Numbered from the stretch's first letter, positions 1 to 6,698 are shown. The stretch is DNA of 7,539 nt from Clostridiales bacterium (GCA_003497505.1 DNNV01000090.1:749-8287), one strand, 5' to 3'. Program-made: numbers and translations. Notes: generated by a model not told the origin, from the letters alone.

Positions 1-150
1 AATTTGCGCGCTGGATTTTTTCGTTCCTATTTCATTGCCAAAATCAATCAGAAGCTTGTAGGCGGGTCTCCTCGCCTTTTCAAAAAACTCAACCTTTACT
101 ATTTCTCCAACTCTTATATCCACTTTTGCAAAATCATCAAATGTAATCAT
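1..150 (-). CDS. csaA: CsaA-type tRNA-binding-domain protein, N-terminal part (runs off window)
   Basis: Only the first 50 codons are present; the rest lies beyond position 1. The translation starts [20 protein letters not shown] and continues through [10 protein letters not shown] to KKSSAQI. This follows the CsaA family closely: DFxKxDIRxGxI, then a (L/V)xIDFGxEIGxKxSSAQI segment. CsaA is a small OB-fold homodimer of about 110 residues, related to the tRNA-binding domains of MetRS and PheRS. It has been described as a secretion-associated chaperone, and its fold binds tRNA. The ATG at 148-150 is preceded by AGAGGTG at suitable spacing. The gene starts 21 nt after the alaX stop on the same strand, so the two are probably co-transcribed. 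Identity is confident from the N-terminus; whether the C-terminus is intact cannot be seen. Confidence 0.9.
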   Translation of the reverse strand, partial: MITFDDFAKVDIRVGEIVKVEFFEKARRPAYKLLIDFGNEIGTKKSSAQI

Positions 151-171
151 ACGCACCTCTTCATATTTGTA

Positions 172-1359
172 TTATATTAAAAGCATTCGTCTTGCTGCTT
201 CTATGCATTCCGTTCCTTTGAGCAGCTCTCCTGAGCATTGCAGCATGTGACTGCTGCCTCCTCCCTTGCCGCCAATGATTAATCTGCACTCCTCAAAAAC
301 ACTTTTCAAATCAATATTAAGATTTTTAGACTGCCCCATAACCAAGCTGCACACATTATCTGCTTCTGAAACCAACACAGCAGCAATGTTTTCACACTCC
401 GTTATTTTTGAGCATATGAACCGCAGATCCTTTACATCATCCTCCGTTTTTACAAATATATAGCTGATACCATCCTTAATCTCGGAGTTCTTCTTCAATT
501 CCTCAGCCCTGTATTCATTTATACGGCTACTTAAATTAGAAGCATCTTTTTTAAGTTTTTTATTCTCATTCATGAGTCTTTCAATATTTTCGGCAATGGC
601 ATCGGCATTGCAGGACATAGCAGTGGACAAATCAGATATAATTCTGCTCTTATCGTCATAATTGTTCAATGCTCTTTTTCCGCACATGAACTCAACTCTT
701 GTGCCGCCTTTGTATTTTTCAGTCCTTGTGACCTTTATTATTCCTATTTCACCCGTATGTTTCACATGAGTTCCGCTGCAAGCGCAATCATCGTAATTTT
801 CTATGCTTACAATTCTCAGTTGCTCCAGCTCCATTGGTTTTTTTCTCAGATTTAGCTTTATTGCATCCTCATACGCATATATTCTATCGGTCACGGCTTT
901 GTTTTCATATATTATTTTATTGCTCAGATGCTCGACCTGCCTTACTATTTCATCAGTCACCAATATGTCCAGGTCAATGGTTGAATATCTGTCTCCAAGA
1001 TGGAACCCTATTGTTTTTCCATTGAAAAGCTCATCAAATGCACATGAAAGAACATGCTGTCCCGTATGCTGCTGCATATAATCAAAGCGCACATCAAAAT
1101 TAATGCATAGAGACACTTCTCCTTCAACAGGCTCCCTGAGAAGATGTATTATTTCATTGCCTTCTTCTCTTACGTCAAATACCTCTATGCCGTTTATTGT
1201 TCCCTCATCCTTTGGCTGTCCTCCCGACATGTGCGGATAAAAGATAGTTTTATCAAGTATCACTTCATAGTAATCATCCTTTTTCACACAGCTTACAACC
1301 GTTGCTTCACTGCTGCATAAATAGGAATCCTCCTGAAACATTTTCCTGCTTGTACTCAT
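172..1359 (-). CDS. alaX: Alanyl-tRNA trans-editing protein, AlaX long type
   Basis: This 395-residue protein is a free-standing relative of the AlaRS editing half, expected to hydrolyse Ser- or Gly-tRNA(Ala) in the cytosol. The N-terminal barrel (about 1-90) carries SGGQP at 45-49. The editing core (about 90-235) has both zinc motifs: HxxxH at His98/His102 (QHTGQH) and CxxxH at Cys194/His198 (CSGTH). A Lys/Glu-rich, probably coiled-coil stretch at about 255-295 leads to a DHHA1-like C-terminal domain with the glycine-rich loop GGKGGGSS at 363-370. The aminoacylation domain is absent, so this is AlaX and not a truncated AlaRS; the length fits the long AlaX class (AlaX-L). The ATG at 1357-1359 follows AAGGAG at 1365-1370. 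csaA follows downstream after 21 nt. No convincing promoter is seen between it and the terminator at 1416-1441, so it may use a weak promoter or read-through. Confidence 0.92.
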   Translation of the reverse strand: MSTSRKMFQEDSYLCSSEATVVSCVKKDDYYEVILDKTIFYPHMSGGQPKDEGTINGIEVFDVREEGNEIIHLLREPVEGEVSLCINFDVRFDYMQQHTGQHVLSCAFDELFNGKTIGFHLGDRYSTIDLDILVTDEIVRQVEHLSNKIIYENKAVTDRIYAYEDAIKLNLRKKPMELEQLRIVSIENYDDCACSGTHVKHTGEIGIIKVTRTEKYKGGTRVEFMCGKRALNNYDDKSRIISDLSTAMSCNADAIAENIERLMNENKKLKKDASNLSSRINEYRAEELKKNSEIKDGISYIFVKTEDDVKDLRFICSKITECENIAAVLVSEADNVCSLVMGQSKNLNIDLKSVFEECRLIIGGKGGGSSHMLQCSGELLKGTECIEAARRMLLI

Positions 1360-1415
1360 TGTATCTCCTTAACATTCATTCTGCATATTGCTTTTATTTT
1401 CCCATAAAATATACA

Positions 1416-1441
1416 GGGCGGCTAAGATATCTTAACCGCCC
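1416..1441 (-). terminator. Hairpin terminator of the NlpC/P60 gene
   Basis: A 26-nt inverted repeat begins 8 nt after the stop codon at 1449-1451. Read on the minus strand, GGGCGG-T-TAAGAT pairs with ATCTTA-G-CCGCCC. The only non-Watson-Crick position is a U-G wobble on the minus strand, while on the plus strand the same position is a C-A mismatch. This favours minus-strand function. The following run (TGTATATTTTAT) is U-rich but interrupted, so termination may be partial. Confidence 0.75.
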
Positions 1442-1448
1442 GTCATCA

Positions 1449-2213
1449 TCACCGCATTACTCTCGTTGCACCATAATAATAATTTGAAAAATATCCTGAA
1501 GAAAGTGTATCAATTCTCACAGTTTGTCCAGGTACCGGGGAATGAATGAAATTTCCGTCTCCTGTATAAATACCTACATGACTCAATCTGGAAGAGCTCG
1601 CTGAATATTTAAAATATACCAGGTCACCCGGCATAAGCTGAGACTTGTCAACTCTTACACCTATGGAATACTGCTCTGTTGATGACCTCGGCATGGTTAC
1701 TCCAAAATTAGACATAACATACTGCACAAAGCCTGAGCAGTCAAATCCGCTGGGAGTGTTTCCTCCGTATGCATATGGCGTTCCTATATACTGCTTGGCA
1801 TATTCCACTATGCTGCCACCAGATAATTGAGCTTCCGCCGAATCGGTACTATAATTTATCACAATCACATATTCGGCACTGACATATGCCTTAGAGGATT
1901 CAAAATTTATTTCATACCAGCCTTCGGACTCGGACAATATTTCTATTGATGTGCCCAGTGAAAGTTTGCCTAATTTTTCATTTTCAGTGGAGGGCCCGCT
2001 TCTTACGTTCAAAATATCAACTCTGACAATGCCCTTTCTGATCTCTTCCTTAGCAGCTTCGTCCTGTGCATCCTGCACAGCGTCAGCTTGAATTTCCGAC
2101 GTAACTGCCTCCAGTACTCCATCAGCGGCCGCCTCTTCCGCGGCAAATGCCGGTACAAACAACAAGGCAGATGATATTCCTGCAATTAAAAGCGTTTTCC
2201 CCATTATTTTCAT
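1449..2213 (-). CDS. Secreted SH3b-NlpC/P60 peptidoglycan hydrolase
   Basis: This 254-residue exported cell-wall endopeptidase probably cleaves peptide stems of peptidoglycan (typically gamma-D-Glu to diamino acid bonds in this family). It begins with a signal peptide: basic start MKIMGK, hydrophobic core to about residue 20, and a likely cleavage after AFA at 22-24. An Ala/Glu/Asp-rich linker (25-58) follows. A bacterial SH3 domain spans about 60-118 (LNVRSGPS, then GWYEI). The NlpC/P60 domain (about 131-254) has catalytic Cys159 in FDCSGF, His212 in LSHVGIY and polar His224 in FIHSP. All three are in the family positions, so the enzyme looks intact. The start at 2213 has AGGA 7 nt upstream; M4 is a less well-placed alternative. 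It is a single-gene unit with a consensus promoter, a leader of roughly 110 nt and its own terminator. The acidic linker suggests surface spacing; the substrate is inferred. Confidence 0.92.
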   Translation of the reverse strand: MKIMGKTLLIAGISSALLFVPAFAAEEAAADGVLEAVTSEIQADAVQDAQDEAAKEEIRKGIVRVDILNVRSGPSTENEKLGKLSLGTSIEILSESEGWYEINFESSKAYVSAEYVIVINYSTDSAEAQLSGGSIVEYAKQYIGTPYAYGGNTPSGFDCSGFVQYVMSNFGVTMPRSSTEQYSIGVRVDKSQLMPGDLVYFKYSASSSRLSHVGIYTGDGNFIHSPVPGQTVRIDTLSSGYFSNYYYGATRVMR

Positions 2214-2328
2214 AACTATATCCTATAATCCTCAGTGGATTCCTTTTCTCTATTTTCCTAAGCTACCGCTTGTCCGCAACAGTAAAATCAAGTTGACATA
2301 ATTATGCAAACGATATGATAACTCCGAT

Positions 2329-2357
2329 ATAATATCAAATAATGTCGTTTTTGTCAA
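2329..2357 (-). promoter_or_regulatory. Sigma-A promoter of the NlpC/P60 gene
   Basis: On the minus strand, TTGACA (2352-2357) is followed by a 17-nt spacer and TATTAT (2329-2334). Transcription would begin near 2322 and leave a leader of about 110 nt before the ATG at 2213. The leader was inspected for known riboswitch signatures and none was recognised. Its -35 box lies only 18 bp from the -35 box of the divergent tag promoter. Confidence 0.8.
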
Positions 2358-2375
2358 GTCCGGATTCACAGGCCA

Positions 2376-2404
2376 TTGACCCCAAAGGAATATACTGCTA
2401 TACT
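2376..2404 (+). promoter_or_regulatory. Sigma-A promoter of tag
   Basis: TTGACC (2376-2381), a 17-nt spacer and TATACT (2399-2404) make a near-consensus promoter. It would start transcription near 2411, about 30 nt before the ATG at 2443. The ribosome binding site TGAGGT at 2431-2436 stands 6 nt from the start codon. Confidence 0.78.
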
Positions 2405-2442
2405 CATTTATATCAACAATAAATCCAATGTGAGGTAATAGT

Positions 2443-3000
2443 ATGAACAGATGCGGCTGGTGCGGAAATGATGAGCTCTATGTGAAGTACCACGATGAAG
2501 AATGGGGAGTACCCGTCCATGATGAAAAAAAGCATTTTGAATTTTTAGTGCTTGAATCTGCCCAGGCAGGCTTAAGCTGGATTACGGTTCTCAGAAAGAG
2601 AGAAAGCTACAGAAAAGCATATGATGGCTTTGACGCAGAAAAGGTAGCACATTATGATGAAGACAAAATCGATGAACTTATGCAAAATACCGGAATTGTA
2701 AGAAACCGTAAAAAGATTGAAGCTTCCATAAATAATGCAGCCAGATTCATCGAGATACAAAAAGAATTCGGAAGCTTTGATAATTATATCTGGAGTTTTG
2801 TGGACAACAAGCCGATTGTAAACAACTGGAATGATCTGTCGGAAGTGCCTGCCACATCGGAGCTTTCGGACATGGTCAGCAGGGATTTAAAAGCAAGAGG
2901 CTTTAAATTTTTAGGATCAACAATAGTATATGCACACCTTCAGGCTACCGGAATAATAAACGATCATTTAACAGGCTGCTTCAGGCATGGGCAGGTGTAA
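2443..3000 (+). CDS. tag: DNA-3-methyladenine glycosylase I
   Basis: This 185-residue base-excision-repair enzyme removes 3-methyladenine from alkylated DNA. It is a full-length member of the TAG family, a helix-hairpin-helix-fold glycosylase with a zinc snap joining the two ends of the chain. All four zinc ligands are in the same positions as in the E. coli enzyme: Cys4, His17, His175 and Cys179. The base-recognition residues are also present: Glu38 in LESAQAGLSW, and Trp46. The N-terminus RCGWCGND and the end DHLTGCFRH are typical. It is transcribed alone from its own promoter, divergent from the NlpC/P60 gene, and ends in a hairpin that includes its stop codon. Nothing suggests an alkylation-response (Ada-type) operon, so expression is probably constitutive. 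Identification is essentially certain. Confidence 0.97.
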   Translation: MNRCGWCGNDELYVKYHDEEWGVPVHDEKKHFEFLVLESAQAGLSWITVLRKRESYRKAYDGFDAEKVAHYDEDKIDELMQNTGIVRNRKKIEASINNAARFIEIQKEFGSFDNYIWSFVDNKPIVNNWNDLSEVPATSELSDMVSRDLKARGFKFLGSTIVYAHLQATGIINDHLTGCFRHGQV

Positions 3001-3030
3001 GCGGCAGGTAAATGCCTCTGCCGCTTTCAC
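2995..3030. terminator. Probable bidirectional terminator between tag and the serine hydrolase gene
   Basis: A 7-bp GC-rich core stem (GCGGCAG at 3001-3007 with CTGCCGC at 3018-3024) extends outwards to 13 positions with one T-T mismatch, taking in the tag stop codon (2998-3000). The loop is 3008-3017. The genes on either side converge here. U-tracts are short in both directions (TTTC on plus, TTA on minus), so efficiency is uncertain. A perfect 12-bp palindrome, AATGTTAACATT, follows at 3031-3042. Confidence 0.6.
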
Positions 3031-3047
3031 AATGTTAACATTATCAG

Positions 3048-4493
3048 TTACTCTTCCCTTATAAAAACAATATCTGGAACCATGGGCTCGAATCGCACTG
3101 CAGCAGCTTTTATCGTTCCGTTGTCAACCGCAAAGATAACCGGCAATGTAATCGTAAGGATATCTTCCTTTACCCCGTCTGCCTTGAACACATCATTGTG
3201 ATAATGTTCAAGCGGAATATCCATATCCCTGTATAGCATGTGCAGCACGTTATTCCTTTCAGCAATACGCAGCATTCCGTATCCTCTGTTAAAATATGTT
3301 CCCTCATAGCCTTTTAATGGGAGCGTCGTATGTGTTCCATGAACCTTTTCCTCATTAAAGTAATTTACATCACAGTCCAAATATTCTTCTTCCTCAGGCA
3401 GAGCATCACCGTGAAACTTCGATGTCCAGTCTTCATATTCCAGTCCAAGGACCTCATCAAGTATAGTATACAGGGAACCGTACATGAACGGCACCGTAGG
3501 AGAATGGAAATTAGTCAGAATTACCACACCTATGCCATCATCAGGTAAAAATGCCTGTATTGAGCTGTATCCCTCTATTTTCCCTGTATGTTTCCTGAAT
3601 GCATGTCCTTTGTAGTTTCCCGTCTTCCACCCCATTGAATAGTCTATACATTCATAGAATCCATCACCGCCGACAGAATCATCGAACTGCGAATGCACAG
3701 AATGCATTTCCATAAATGTTGAAGGTTGAATGAGCGCACGTCCTTCAGATGTCTTTCCGCCGGAAATATGCATCATGAGCCATTTTGCCATATCCTCTGC
3801 CGTTGAATTTACAGATGCAGCAGGTCCCGCTAAGTCCACATTCCATATTTCAAGCGGACTTAATTTTCCGTTTCCGTATCTGTATGGCACAGCATAATTA
3901 TCGTCTTTTTTCATAATATCGGCAGAACAATTCGTGCGTTTCATCTTAAGAGGCTCGAAAATATATTTCTGCATAAGTTCATCCCATGATTCTCCCGTAG
4001 CGCATTCAGCCACATATCCTGCCATTGCGTACATAACATTGCTGTAAATCGCCTCTCCCCTGAAATCGGTGCAAGGTTGTATGAATCTTAAGCTGTCTGC
4101 CAGCTCTTCTCTCCCTCTGTCACCCGGCCATATGGCATCATGGGCACCGAAACCTGTCTTGTGTGACAAAATATCCCTCAGTGACATGGCACTTGCAGCC
4201 GGGTCCTGCATAATAAGCCTCGGTGCATAGGTTGTAACAGGTTCGTCATAACTGAGTATACCCTTATCCACAAGCACTGAAATGAGAGCTGATGTCATCG
4301 ACTTTGAGCATGATGCTATGCAAAATTGCGTCTTTGCATCCGCTGTAAGGCGTTCCTCGCAGTTTCTGAAGCCAAATCCTCCTAAATACCATAGCTTTCC
4401 GTCCTTGACAACGGCAACAGCCGCTCCAGGAATTCTCCAATAATTCATTTCCTTTTCAATTGCCGAAATTGTCCTTGATGATAAATTATTCAT
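3048..4493 (-). CDS. Beta-lactamase-fold serine hydrolase with C-terminal extension
   Basis: This 481-residue protein belongs to the class C beta-lactamase / penicillin-binding-protein-like family. The catalytic triad of motifs is complete: SxxK at 61-64 (SCSK, nucleophile Ser61, Lys64), YxN at 150-152 (YSN), and the KTG-equivalent HTG at 302-304. The hydrolase domain covers about 1-350. A separate C-terminal region (about 385-480, with LKGYEGTYFNRGYGMLRI) resembles the lipocalin-like extension (DUF3471 type) found on many such hydrolases. There is no signal peptide or membrane segment, so the enzyme appears cytoplasmic; that argues against a drug-resistance beta-lactamase and towards an esterase, amidase or D-aminopeptidase role. 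The substrate is unknown. The ATG at 4491-4493 has a strong GGAGGAA upstream. The gene begins 31 nt after proX and is probably the last gene of the ybjQ-proX unit. Confidence 0.88.
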   Translation of the reverse strand: MNNLSSRTISAIEKEMNYWRIPGAAVAVVKDGKLWYLGGFGFRNCEERLTADAKTQFCIASCSKSMTSALISVLVDKGILSYDEPVTTYAPRLIMQDPAASAMSLRDILSHKTGFGAHDAIWPGDRGREELADSLRFIQPCTDFRGEAIYSNVMYAMAGYVAECATGESWDELMQKYIFEPLKMKRTNCSADIMKKDDNYAVPYRYGNGKLSPLEIWNVDLAGPAASVNSTAEDMAKWLMMHISGGKTSEGRALIQPSTFMEMHSVHSQFDDSVGGDGFYECIDYSMGWKTGNYKGHAFRKHTGKIEGYSSIQAFLPDDGIGVVILTNFHSPTVPFMYGSLYTILDEVLGLEYEDWTSKFHGDALPEEEEYLDCDVNYFNEEKVHGTHTTLPLKGYEGTYFNRGYGMLRIAERNNVLHMLYRDMDIPLEHYHNDVFKADGVKEDILTITLPVIFAVDNGTIKAAAVRFEPMVPDIVFIREE

Positions 4494-4524
4494 GCTTCCT
4501 CCAAGTAATTTTATGTGCCGCCCG

Positions 4525-5064
4525 TCACAGCCTGACTATAACAGGTTGATGATCAGTATACGGCAGAAATTTATTTAATATGTCCTCTGTCTTCACCCTG
4601 ACTGTGGACGTATTGACACAAGGGTGACATCCAAAATATTCGCCGCCAAGCACATCCTCGTCTATTATGAGACTCACCCTGTTTTCCCTGTCATACATAA
4701 GTCCAAACACACTTAACGAGCCGGGCGTTATATTTAAAAGCTCTTCCATATATGACCCGTCGGCAAAGGAAAGTCTTGAACTGTTTATCTGACTGGACAG
4801 GTTTTTAGTAAGAAACTTCTTGCCGCCCGGCATAATAAGCATGTAGAACTTTGACTTTGACGAATTGCATAAGAAAAGATTCTTGCTTATTTTAACATTC
4901 AAAGCCTCCTCTGCCGCCTGCAGATCCTCCATCGTCATTGCAGCCTCATGATCCGTTCCCGTAAACGGGATATCCAGCCTTTCCAGCACTTCGTACGTGT
5001 CAATCTCCTTCTGAAGCCTGTCCTCATCCGGCCTTGAGTAAAATATTTTTTCTTTTGTTCCCAT
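4525..5064 (-). CDS. proX: Free-standing prolyl-tRNA editing protein (ProX/PrdX, YbaK fold)
   Basis: This 179-residue protein is the stand-alone counterpart of the ProRS insertion (editing) domain. The family removes Ala mischarged on tRNA(Pro). From the chosen start it begins MGTKEKIFYSRPDED. It contains the YbaK-type core KNLFLCN at 61-67, LPGSL-like TPGSLSVFGL at 113-122, and the signature GCHPCVNTST at 145-154, with His147-Pro148 and Asn151 in the conserved site. It ends FLPYTDHQPVIVRL, which is characteristic of the clostridial PrdX group. A longer frame opens at a TTG at 5080-5082, but the ATG at 5064 is preferred because the bases of that would-be start form its ribosome binding site, CAGGAG. 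It follows ybjQ by 20 nt and precedes the serine hydrolase by 31 nt. Editing specificity is inferred from the family. Confidence 0.9.
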   Translation of the reverse strand: MGTKEKIFYSRPDEDRLQKEIDTYEVLERLDIPFTGTDHEAAMTMEDLQAAEEALNVKISKNLFLCNSSKSKFYMLIMPGGKKFLTKNLSSQINSSRLSFADGSYMEELLNITPGSLSVFGLMYDRENRVSLIIDEDVLGGEYFGCHPCVNTSTVRVKTEDILNKFLPYTDHQPVIVRL

Positions 5065-5073
5065 TTCTCGATT

Positions 5074-5079
5074 CTCCTG
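5074..5079 (-). promoter_or_regulatory. Ribosome binding site that fixes the proX start
   Basis: CAGGAG on the minus strand stands 9 nt before the ATG at 5062-5064. An upstream in-frame TTG at 5080-5082 directly abuts these bases and has no Shine-Dalgarno of its own, so it would be a poor start. This shortens the protein by six residues. Confidence 0.75.
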
Positions 5080-5084
5080 CAATT

Positions 5085-5405
5085 TTATTCTATCAATACA
5101 GCTGTTCCCGATGCTATTACCATCATCATGTTGTTTGCACTTCCCAAAACCTCAAAGTCTACACTCACTCCCAGGACTGCATTTGCACCCATCTGATATG
5201 CCCTGTTCTTCATTTCTTCTATGGCATGATCTCTTGCTGCAATAAGCTCCCCTTCATAGGAATGTGAACGTCCGCCGAAAAAGTTCGTGAAACCTGCTGC
5301 AAAATCCTTTACAAAATCAATGCCTGATACTACCTCTCCGAATACTACACCCTTATATTCCCGTATCCTTCTTCCTTCCAATGACGGGGTGGTCGAAATT
5401 ATCAT
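5085..5405 (-). CDS. ybjQ: YbjQ-family (UPF0145) protein
   Basis: This 106-residue protein matches the YbjQ/UPF0145 family over its full length. Family structures are small oligomers, often annotated as a putative heavy-metal-binding domain; the cellular function is not established. Family hallmarks are visible: [10 protein letters not shown] at 19-28, GGRSHSYE at 44-51, the helix with [18 protein letters not shown] at 73-80 and the hydrophobic end [10 protein letters not shown]. No signal peptide is present. The start ATG at 5403-5405 has a very strong AAGGAGGA at 5411-5418. It is the first gene of a likely three-gene transcript (ybjQ, proX, serine hydrolase) read from the promoter at 5433-5461. 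There is no obvious functional link to proX beyond the shared transcript. Confidence 0.88.
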   Translation of the reverse strand: MIISTTPSLEGRRIREYKGVVFGEVVSGIDFVKDFAAGFTNFFGGRSHSYEGELIAARDHAIEEMKNRAYQMGANAVLGVSVDFEVLGSANNMMMVIASGTAVLIE

Positions 5406-5432
5406 ATTTCTCCTCCTTCATTATTTAATTAT

Positions 5433-5461
5433 ATTATAAGCATATTTTACAAATTAAACAA
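5433..5461 (-). promoter_or_regulatory. Promoter of the ybjQ-proX-hydrolase unit
   Basis: On the minus strand, TTGTTT (5456-5461), a 17-nt spacer and a consensus TATAAT (5433-5438) lie just downstream of the terminator hairpin of the preceding gene. The leader before the ybjQ ATG is about 20 nt. Confidence 0.7.
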
Positions 5462-5479
5462 CTATGCAAAAAATAACAG

Positions 5480-5528
5480 ACCCGTAAGCCATACGGGAAA
5501 ATAATTTTGTTCCATATAACTTACGGGT
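5480..5528 (-). terminator. Terminator with two alternative stems, after the TudS-like gene
   Basis: CCCGTAAG at 5481-5488 can pair with CTTACGGG at 5520-5527 (9 bp including the outer A-T pair). It can also form a local hairpin with TACGGG at 5492-5497 (6 bp, 5-nt loop). The minus strand then reads TCTGTTATTTTTTG, a usable U-tract. It sits 7 nt after the stop of the TudS-like gene and before the ybjQ promoter, so it most likely ends the upstream operon. Confidence 0.7.
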
Positions 5529-5534
5529 ATCCTC

Positions 5535-6020
5535 TTATTCGATAAAATCACGCAGTACTTTTATAAAGCTTTCACCTCTGACACCGTCATAATAATCAGA
5601 AGGCACATCAATTAGTCTAAGTTTTATGTCCTCTTCTGACAAGCTACAAAGCAGCTCCTCCATAAATATGCCTTTTTCACCATTTATACTGCATGTGGGG
5701 CTTTCGTTTATTCCTATAACCCCCAGCACATTGTATCCAATGTTTATGTATTCCTTTATAATTCCCACTACATCAGAAGCAATACCTTTGTTCAATCTCC
5801 GGAAATCCTCCGTTTCATACTGCTCCTTTGTCATAGGCTCTCTTTTAAGTCCCAGGTACCTATATTCCGGACATGGGAGCTGATGAATACCGATACCATT
5901 ATTCATAAGCTCCGTTACAATATCCCTGTAGGCTCCCTCTGCTCTTGCCAGAGGATAAACAACAGTATTCTGATTCAATATGCAGTGAGAAACAAATATT
6001 ACTTTTTTGCTTCTTTCCAT
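5535..6020 (-). CDS. TudS-related putative desulfidase (CD3072 family)
   Basis: This 161-residue cytoplasmic protein is related to DUF523/TudS, the thiouracil desulfidases that use a [4Fe-4S] cluster held by three cysteines to take sulfur from a thiolated substrate. Three matching cysteines are seen: Cys13 in SHCILNQN, Cys50 in LPCPEYRYLG and Cys110 in NESPTC. The last motif corresponds to the SPSC-like motif of the family. A fourth cysteine, Cys125, is probably not a ligand. The ATG at 6018-6020 comes one base after the stop of the ECF S component, and its AAGGA lies inside the end of that gene, so the two are translationally coupled. The pair matches my recollection of CD3073/CD3072 from C. 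difficile. The substrate is unknown; a thiolated nucleobase-like compound is an inference from TudS. Confidence 0.85.
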   Translation of the reverse strand: MERSKKVIFVSHCILNQNTVVYPLARAEGAYRDIVTELMNNGIGIHQLPCPEYRYLGLKREPMTKEQYETEDFRRLNKGIASDVVGIIKEYINIGYNVLGVIGINESPTCSINGEKGIFMEELLCSLSEEDIKLRLIDVPSDYYDGVRGESFIKVLRDFIE

Positions 6021-6021
6021 T

Positions 6022-6579
6022 TCAATTGTTTCCTTGAGTGTATTTCGCAGGTATTTTGCTTATCAACAGTGACACAATTACACAGCTTGCTATTTTATCA
6101 ACAATATTGCTTGTAATTCTCGGAATAAATGCTGCGGCGAAAATAGACTGTCCGGATTTAACTAACCACGTAAAAAATACATCATTGAAATCTCCGGTTA
6201 TTCCTCCATACACATATGTGGCTATGGGCGTTCCTATAAGCGGCGCCACCACAGACAATACTAGACCTGTTACTATTGATGTCACAATGTTGAATTTCCA
6301 CTTTCTTGCTATTAAACCCACAATAATGCCCACTGCTATGTTAACAAGAGCGAATGGTATACTCTTTGGATTCGTCAGTATCCCCTGAATTACATTCGTC
6401 AGACCCCCTACAGCTGCTCCGTACCACGGACCGAACAATGCTGCGGAAAAAATCGTACCTACCGTATCCAAAAATAAAAGAGGTATATTCAGCAACCCCA
6501 CCACTGTTCCCAATACAATATTAAGTGCAATTGCTAAAGCTGAAAAAACAAGTTTAAAATTAGAATTATTTCTGTTCAT
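6022..6579 (-). CDS. ECF transporter S component (CD3073 family)
   Basis: This 185-residue integral membrane protein is the substrate-binding subunit of an energy-coupling-factor transporter. About six hydrophobic segments are visible (near 9-28, 36-50, 52-68, 74-92, 98-124 and 142-175). The first contains Ala14-x-x-x-Ala18, the AxxxA motif used by group II S components to dock on the shared EcfT subunit. LDTVGTIFSAALFGPWYGA at 37-55 is typical of the fold. No EcfA or EcfT gene is nearby, which agrees with use of a shared energising module encoded elsewhere. The ATG at 6577-6579 follows GAGGAG at 6585-6590. It is the first gene of a two-gene operon with the TudS-like desulfidase, so the imported ligand is probably a sulfur-containing compound. 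The ligand itself cannot be read from the sequence. Confidence 0.88.
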   Translation of the reverse strand: MNRNNSNFKLVFSALAIALNIVLGTVVGLLNIPLLFLDTVGTIFSAALFGPWYGAAVGGLTNVIQGILTNPKSIPFALVNIAVGIIVGLIARKWKFNIVTSIVTGLVLSVVAPLIGTPIATYVYGGITGDFNDVFFTWLVKSGQSIFAAAFIPRITSNIVDKIASCVIVSLLISKIPAKYTQGNN

Positions 6580-6613
6580 ATATACTCCTCGTAATTTATT
6601 AGAATCATAGACA

Positions 6614-6643
6614 AGAATATCACGACCTGTAAATTTTAGTCAA
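6614..6643 (-). promoter_or_regulatory. Promoter of the ECF S component-desulfidase operon
   Basis: On the minus strand, TTGACT (6638-6643) is followed by an 18-nt spacer and TATTCT (6614-6619). Transcription would start near 6607, giving a leader of about 27 nt, too short to hold a riboswitch. Confidence 0.6.
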
Positions 6644-6698
6644 TTTCATGTTTTTCATACAATATCCCTCAATCATAAAAATAAGTTATACTGAACCC

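Noticed and set aside
803..1081. Plus-strand open frames inside alaX (also 266-463 and 834-1025).
   Set aside because: They are antisense to a gene with intact catalytic motifs and lack start signals or recognisable domains.
2293..2321. A plus-strand TTGACA with TGATAA at 17-nt spacing as a second tag promoter.
   Set aside because: The -10 is poor and the start would be over 100 nt upstream of tag, while a near-consensus promoter sits at 2376-2404.
2214..2322. A riboswitch, for example c-di-AMP type, in the leader of the NlpC/P60 gene.
   Set aside because: Such genes are often controlled this way, but I could not find the conserved core motifs and the leader is shorter than usual for that class.
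3031..3042. Perfect 12-bp palindrome AATGTTAACATT as an operator.
   Set aside because: It lies between two convergent gene ends with no promoter near, so it is more likely part of the terminator region or chance.
3048..4493. Annotation as an antibiotic-resistance AmpC beta-lactamase.
   Set aside because: No signal peptide, an HTG in place of KTG, a C-terminal extension and a housekeeping context all favour a general serine hydrolase.
6580..6613. A vitamin or nucleobase riboswitch before the ECF S component.
   Set aside because: The likely leader is under 30 nt and no aptamer motif is visible.
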